Below, one piece after another: positions 4,291-5,380 of a stretch of 5,380 bases of DNA (positions within the stretch are counted from its first letter, which is position 1; the number at the start of each line of letters is the position of its first letter). The position numbers were made by a program, and so were the translations under genes. The DNA is taken from contig CALFEM010000514.1 in NCBI GenBank assembly GCA_937950105.1, positions 1 through 5,380 of the forward strand, given 5' to 3'. This DNA is from an uncultured Alphaproteobacteria bacterium. Its GTDB lineage: Bacteria > Pseudomonadota > Alphaproteobacteria > Rhizobiales > Hyphomicrobiaceae. The notes below the pieces were generated by a model. It searched no databases. It was not told the DNA's origin and saw only the letters and a program-made list of their open reading frames with translations.

Positions 4291-5328
4291 ATGAGCCTAC
4301 CCTTGCCCTGGTGGGACGTGACCCGCCACGCCGATCGCCGCGGGCTGCTTCTCACGCGCAACCGCATCAAGGCGGCCATTCGTGCACACCTCGAGGGCCA
4401 GGGCTTCGTCGAGGTCGATACCGGCATCCTGCAGGTCTCACCGGGCAACGAGACGCACCTGCACGCCTTCGCCACCGAGCAGATCGGCAGCGATCTCTCG
4501 CGCCGCCGCCTCTACCTCCACACCTCGCCCGAGTTCGCCTGCAAGAAGCTGCTCGCCGCCGGCGAACGCCGCATCTTTTCGTTCGCGCACACGTTCCGCA
4601 ATCGCGAGCGCGGACGCCTGCACCACCCCGAGTTCACCATGCTCGAATGGTATCGCGCGGGCGCGCCCTACGCTGCCGTGATGCGGGACTGCGCCGACTT
4701 CGTGCGCATCGCGGCAGATTGCGCCGGAGTTCGGACGCTGCACTACGCCGGCCGCGAATGCCCGACCGACGCCACGCCGGAGACCCTCTCTGTCGAGCAA
4801 GCCATGTCGACGCGGCTTGGCATCGATCTGCTGGCAACCTTGCGCGGCGGCGTCGAGGATCGCGACGCGCTCGCGCAGGCCGCCGAAGCGGCGGGGGTGC
4901 CGGTCGCCGCCGACGACACGTGGTCCGACATCTTCAGCCGATTGATCGTCGAAATAGAGCCGACGCTCGGGCTCGACGCGCTGACCCTGCTCACCGAGTA
5001 TCCCGCGTGCGAAGCGGCTCTTGCCCGTGTCGCCGCGCACGATGCCCGCGTCTCGGAGCGCTTCGAACTCTACGCTTGCGGGGTAGAACTCGCCAACGGC
5101 TTCGGCGAGCTGACCGACGCGGCTGTGCAGCGCCAGCGCTTCGCCGAGCAGATGGACGAGAAACAGCGCCGCTATGGCGAGCGATACCCGATCGACGAGG
5201 ATTTCCTCGCCGCGCTCGCACACATGCCGCCGGCCTCGGGCTGCGCGCTGGGGTTCGACCGTCTGGTGATGCTGGCCACCGGCGCGCCGCGCATCGACGA
5301 CGTGATATGGACGCCAATGGCGGAGTGA
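4291..5328 (+). CDS. epmA: EF-P beta-lysyl ligase EpmA (PoxA/GenX/YjeA)
   Basis: 345 residues (E. coli 325), a class II lysyl-tRNA synthetase catalytic core without the N-terminal anticodon-binding domain. It activates (R)-beta-lysine as an adenylate and transfers it to Lys34 of EF-P. Visible motifs: [20 protein letters not shown] (38-57); [11 protein letters not shown] (78-88); motif 2, [20 protein letters not shown] (102-121); [11 protein letters not shown] (264-274); motif 3, GCALGFDRL (317-325) with Arg324. Ala319 lines up with E. coli Ala298, the residue that favours beta-lysine; LysRS has Gly there. These features separate it from a true LysRS. The ATG at 4291 starts a family-like N-terminus ([13 protein letters not shown]), but the Shine-Dalgarno is weak (GGCGGG about 10 nt upstream). 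The gene is divergent from efp across a 226-bp control region. It ends 4 bp before adapter sequence; its C-terminus ([12 protein letters not shown]) looks complete. No epmB is present here. Confidence 0.96.
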   Translation: MSLPLPWWDVTRHADRRGLLLTRNRIKAAIRAHLEGQGFVEVDTGILQVSPGNETHLHAFATEQIGSDLSRRRLYLHTSPEFACKKLLAAGERRIFSFAHTFRNRERGRLHHPEFTMLEWYRAGAPYAAVMRDCADFVRIAADCAGVRTLHYAGRECPTDATPETLSVEQAMSTRLGIDLLATLRGGVEDRDALAQAAEAAGVPVAADDTWSDIFSRLIVEIEPTLGLDALTLLTEYPACEAALARVAAHDARVSERFELYACGVELANGFGELTDAAVQRQRFAEQMDEKQRRYGERYPIDEDFLAALAHMPPASGCALGFDRLVMLATGAPRIDDVIWTPMAE

Positions 5329-5332
5329 GTAG

Positions 5333-5380
5333 AGATCGGAAGAGCGTCGTGTAGGGAAAGAGTGTAGATCTCGGTGGTCG
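5333..5380. other. Illumina TruSeq adapter read-through (not genomic)
   Basis: From AGATCGGAAGAGCGTCGTGT at 5333 to the window end, the 48 bases match, as I remember it, the reverse complement of the Illumina TruSeq universal adapter. The sharp change from GC-rich coding DNA to this sequence right after the epmA stop marks a contig end with untrimmed adapter. Any reading frame that continues into it is an artefact. Confidence 0.97.

Noticed and set aside
4268..4294. Eight-codon ORF (MAGTAGTP) whose stop overlaps the epmA ATG as ATGA.
   Set aside because: Possible translational coupling leader, but it has no Shine-Dalgarno and the overlap is easily due to chance.
4065..4475. Extension of the efp frame upstream to an ATG at 4475 (326 residues in all).
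   Set aside because: It would run antisense through the start of epmA and the control region; the extra 137 residues have no resemblance to any EF-P domain.
4311..5354. A 347-residue plus-strand frame overlapping epmA.
   Set aside because: Arg-rich shadow of epmA that finds its stop only within the adapter sequence.

Overview
The window looks like a chromosomal fragment of a GC-rich alphaproteobacterium, most likely of the Hyphomicrobiales (Rhizobiales). The evidence is the strong GC bias, an EF-P and a malonyl-CoA decarboxylase of the rhizobial/bradyrhizobial kind, a DUF3309 micro-protein, a full CtrA-type box, and two matches to the alphaproteobacterial general-stress promoter (GGAAC-N16-CGTT). 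The last 48 bases are not genomic. They are Illumina adapter read-through, so this is a contig end and real sequence stops at about 5332.

Layout. 1-447 (-): N-terminal 149 residues of a YpfJ-type membrane-anchored zinc metallopeptidase, cut by the window edge. 593-2095 (-): complete malonyl-CoA decarboxylase. 2096-2338: divergent control region with a general-stress-type promoter facing the decarboxylase and a CtrA-type box in front of the next gene. 2339-2827 (+): unnamed 162-residue protein with a possible papain-like Cys-His-Asp arrangement. 2828-2946: control region with a second general-stress-type promoter and a hairpin at the predicted mRNA 5' end. 2947-3105 (+): 52-residue DUF3309 membrane protein. 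3130-3387 (-): small exported two-cysteine protein, convergent with DUF3309. 3434-3467: strong intrinsic terminator. 3495-4064 (-): elongation factor P (efp), GTG start. 4065-4290: divergent control region with a 9-bp inverted repeat straddling the predicted efp -10. 4291-5328 (+): epmA, the EF-P beta-lysyl ligase. 5333-5380: adapter.

How the parts work together. efp and epmA are substrate and modifying enzyme: EpmA attaches beta-lysine to Lys34 of EF-P, which then relieves ribosome stalling at proline runs. The partner epmB (lysine 2,3-aminomutase) is not in the window. The two GGAAC-N16-CGTT sites, one facing the decarboxylase and one facing DUF3309, suggest that these genes respond to the PhyR-NepR-EcfG general stress cascade. 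The unnamed gene lies between them with a CtrA-type box, so three genes within about 1 kb may be under global regulators. These regulatory calls come from motif matches only. I found no RNA genes, CRISPR arrays, insertion sequences or prophage genes.
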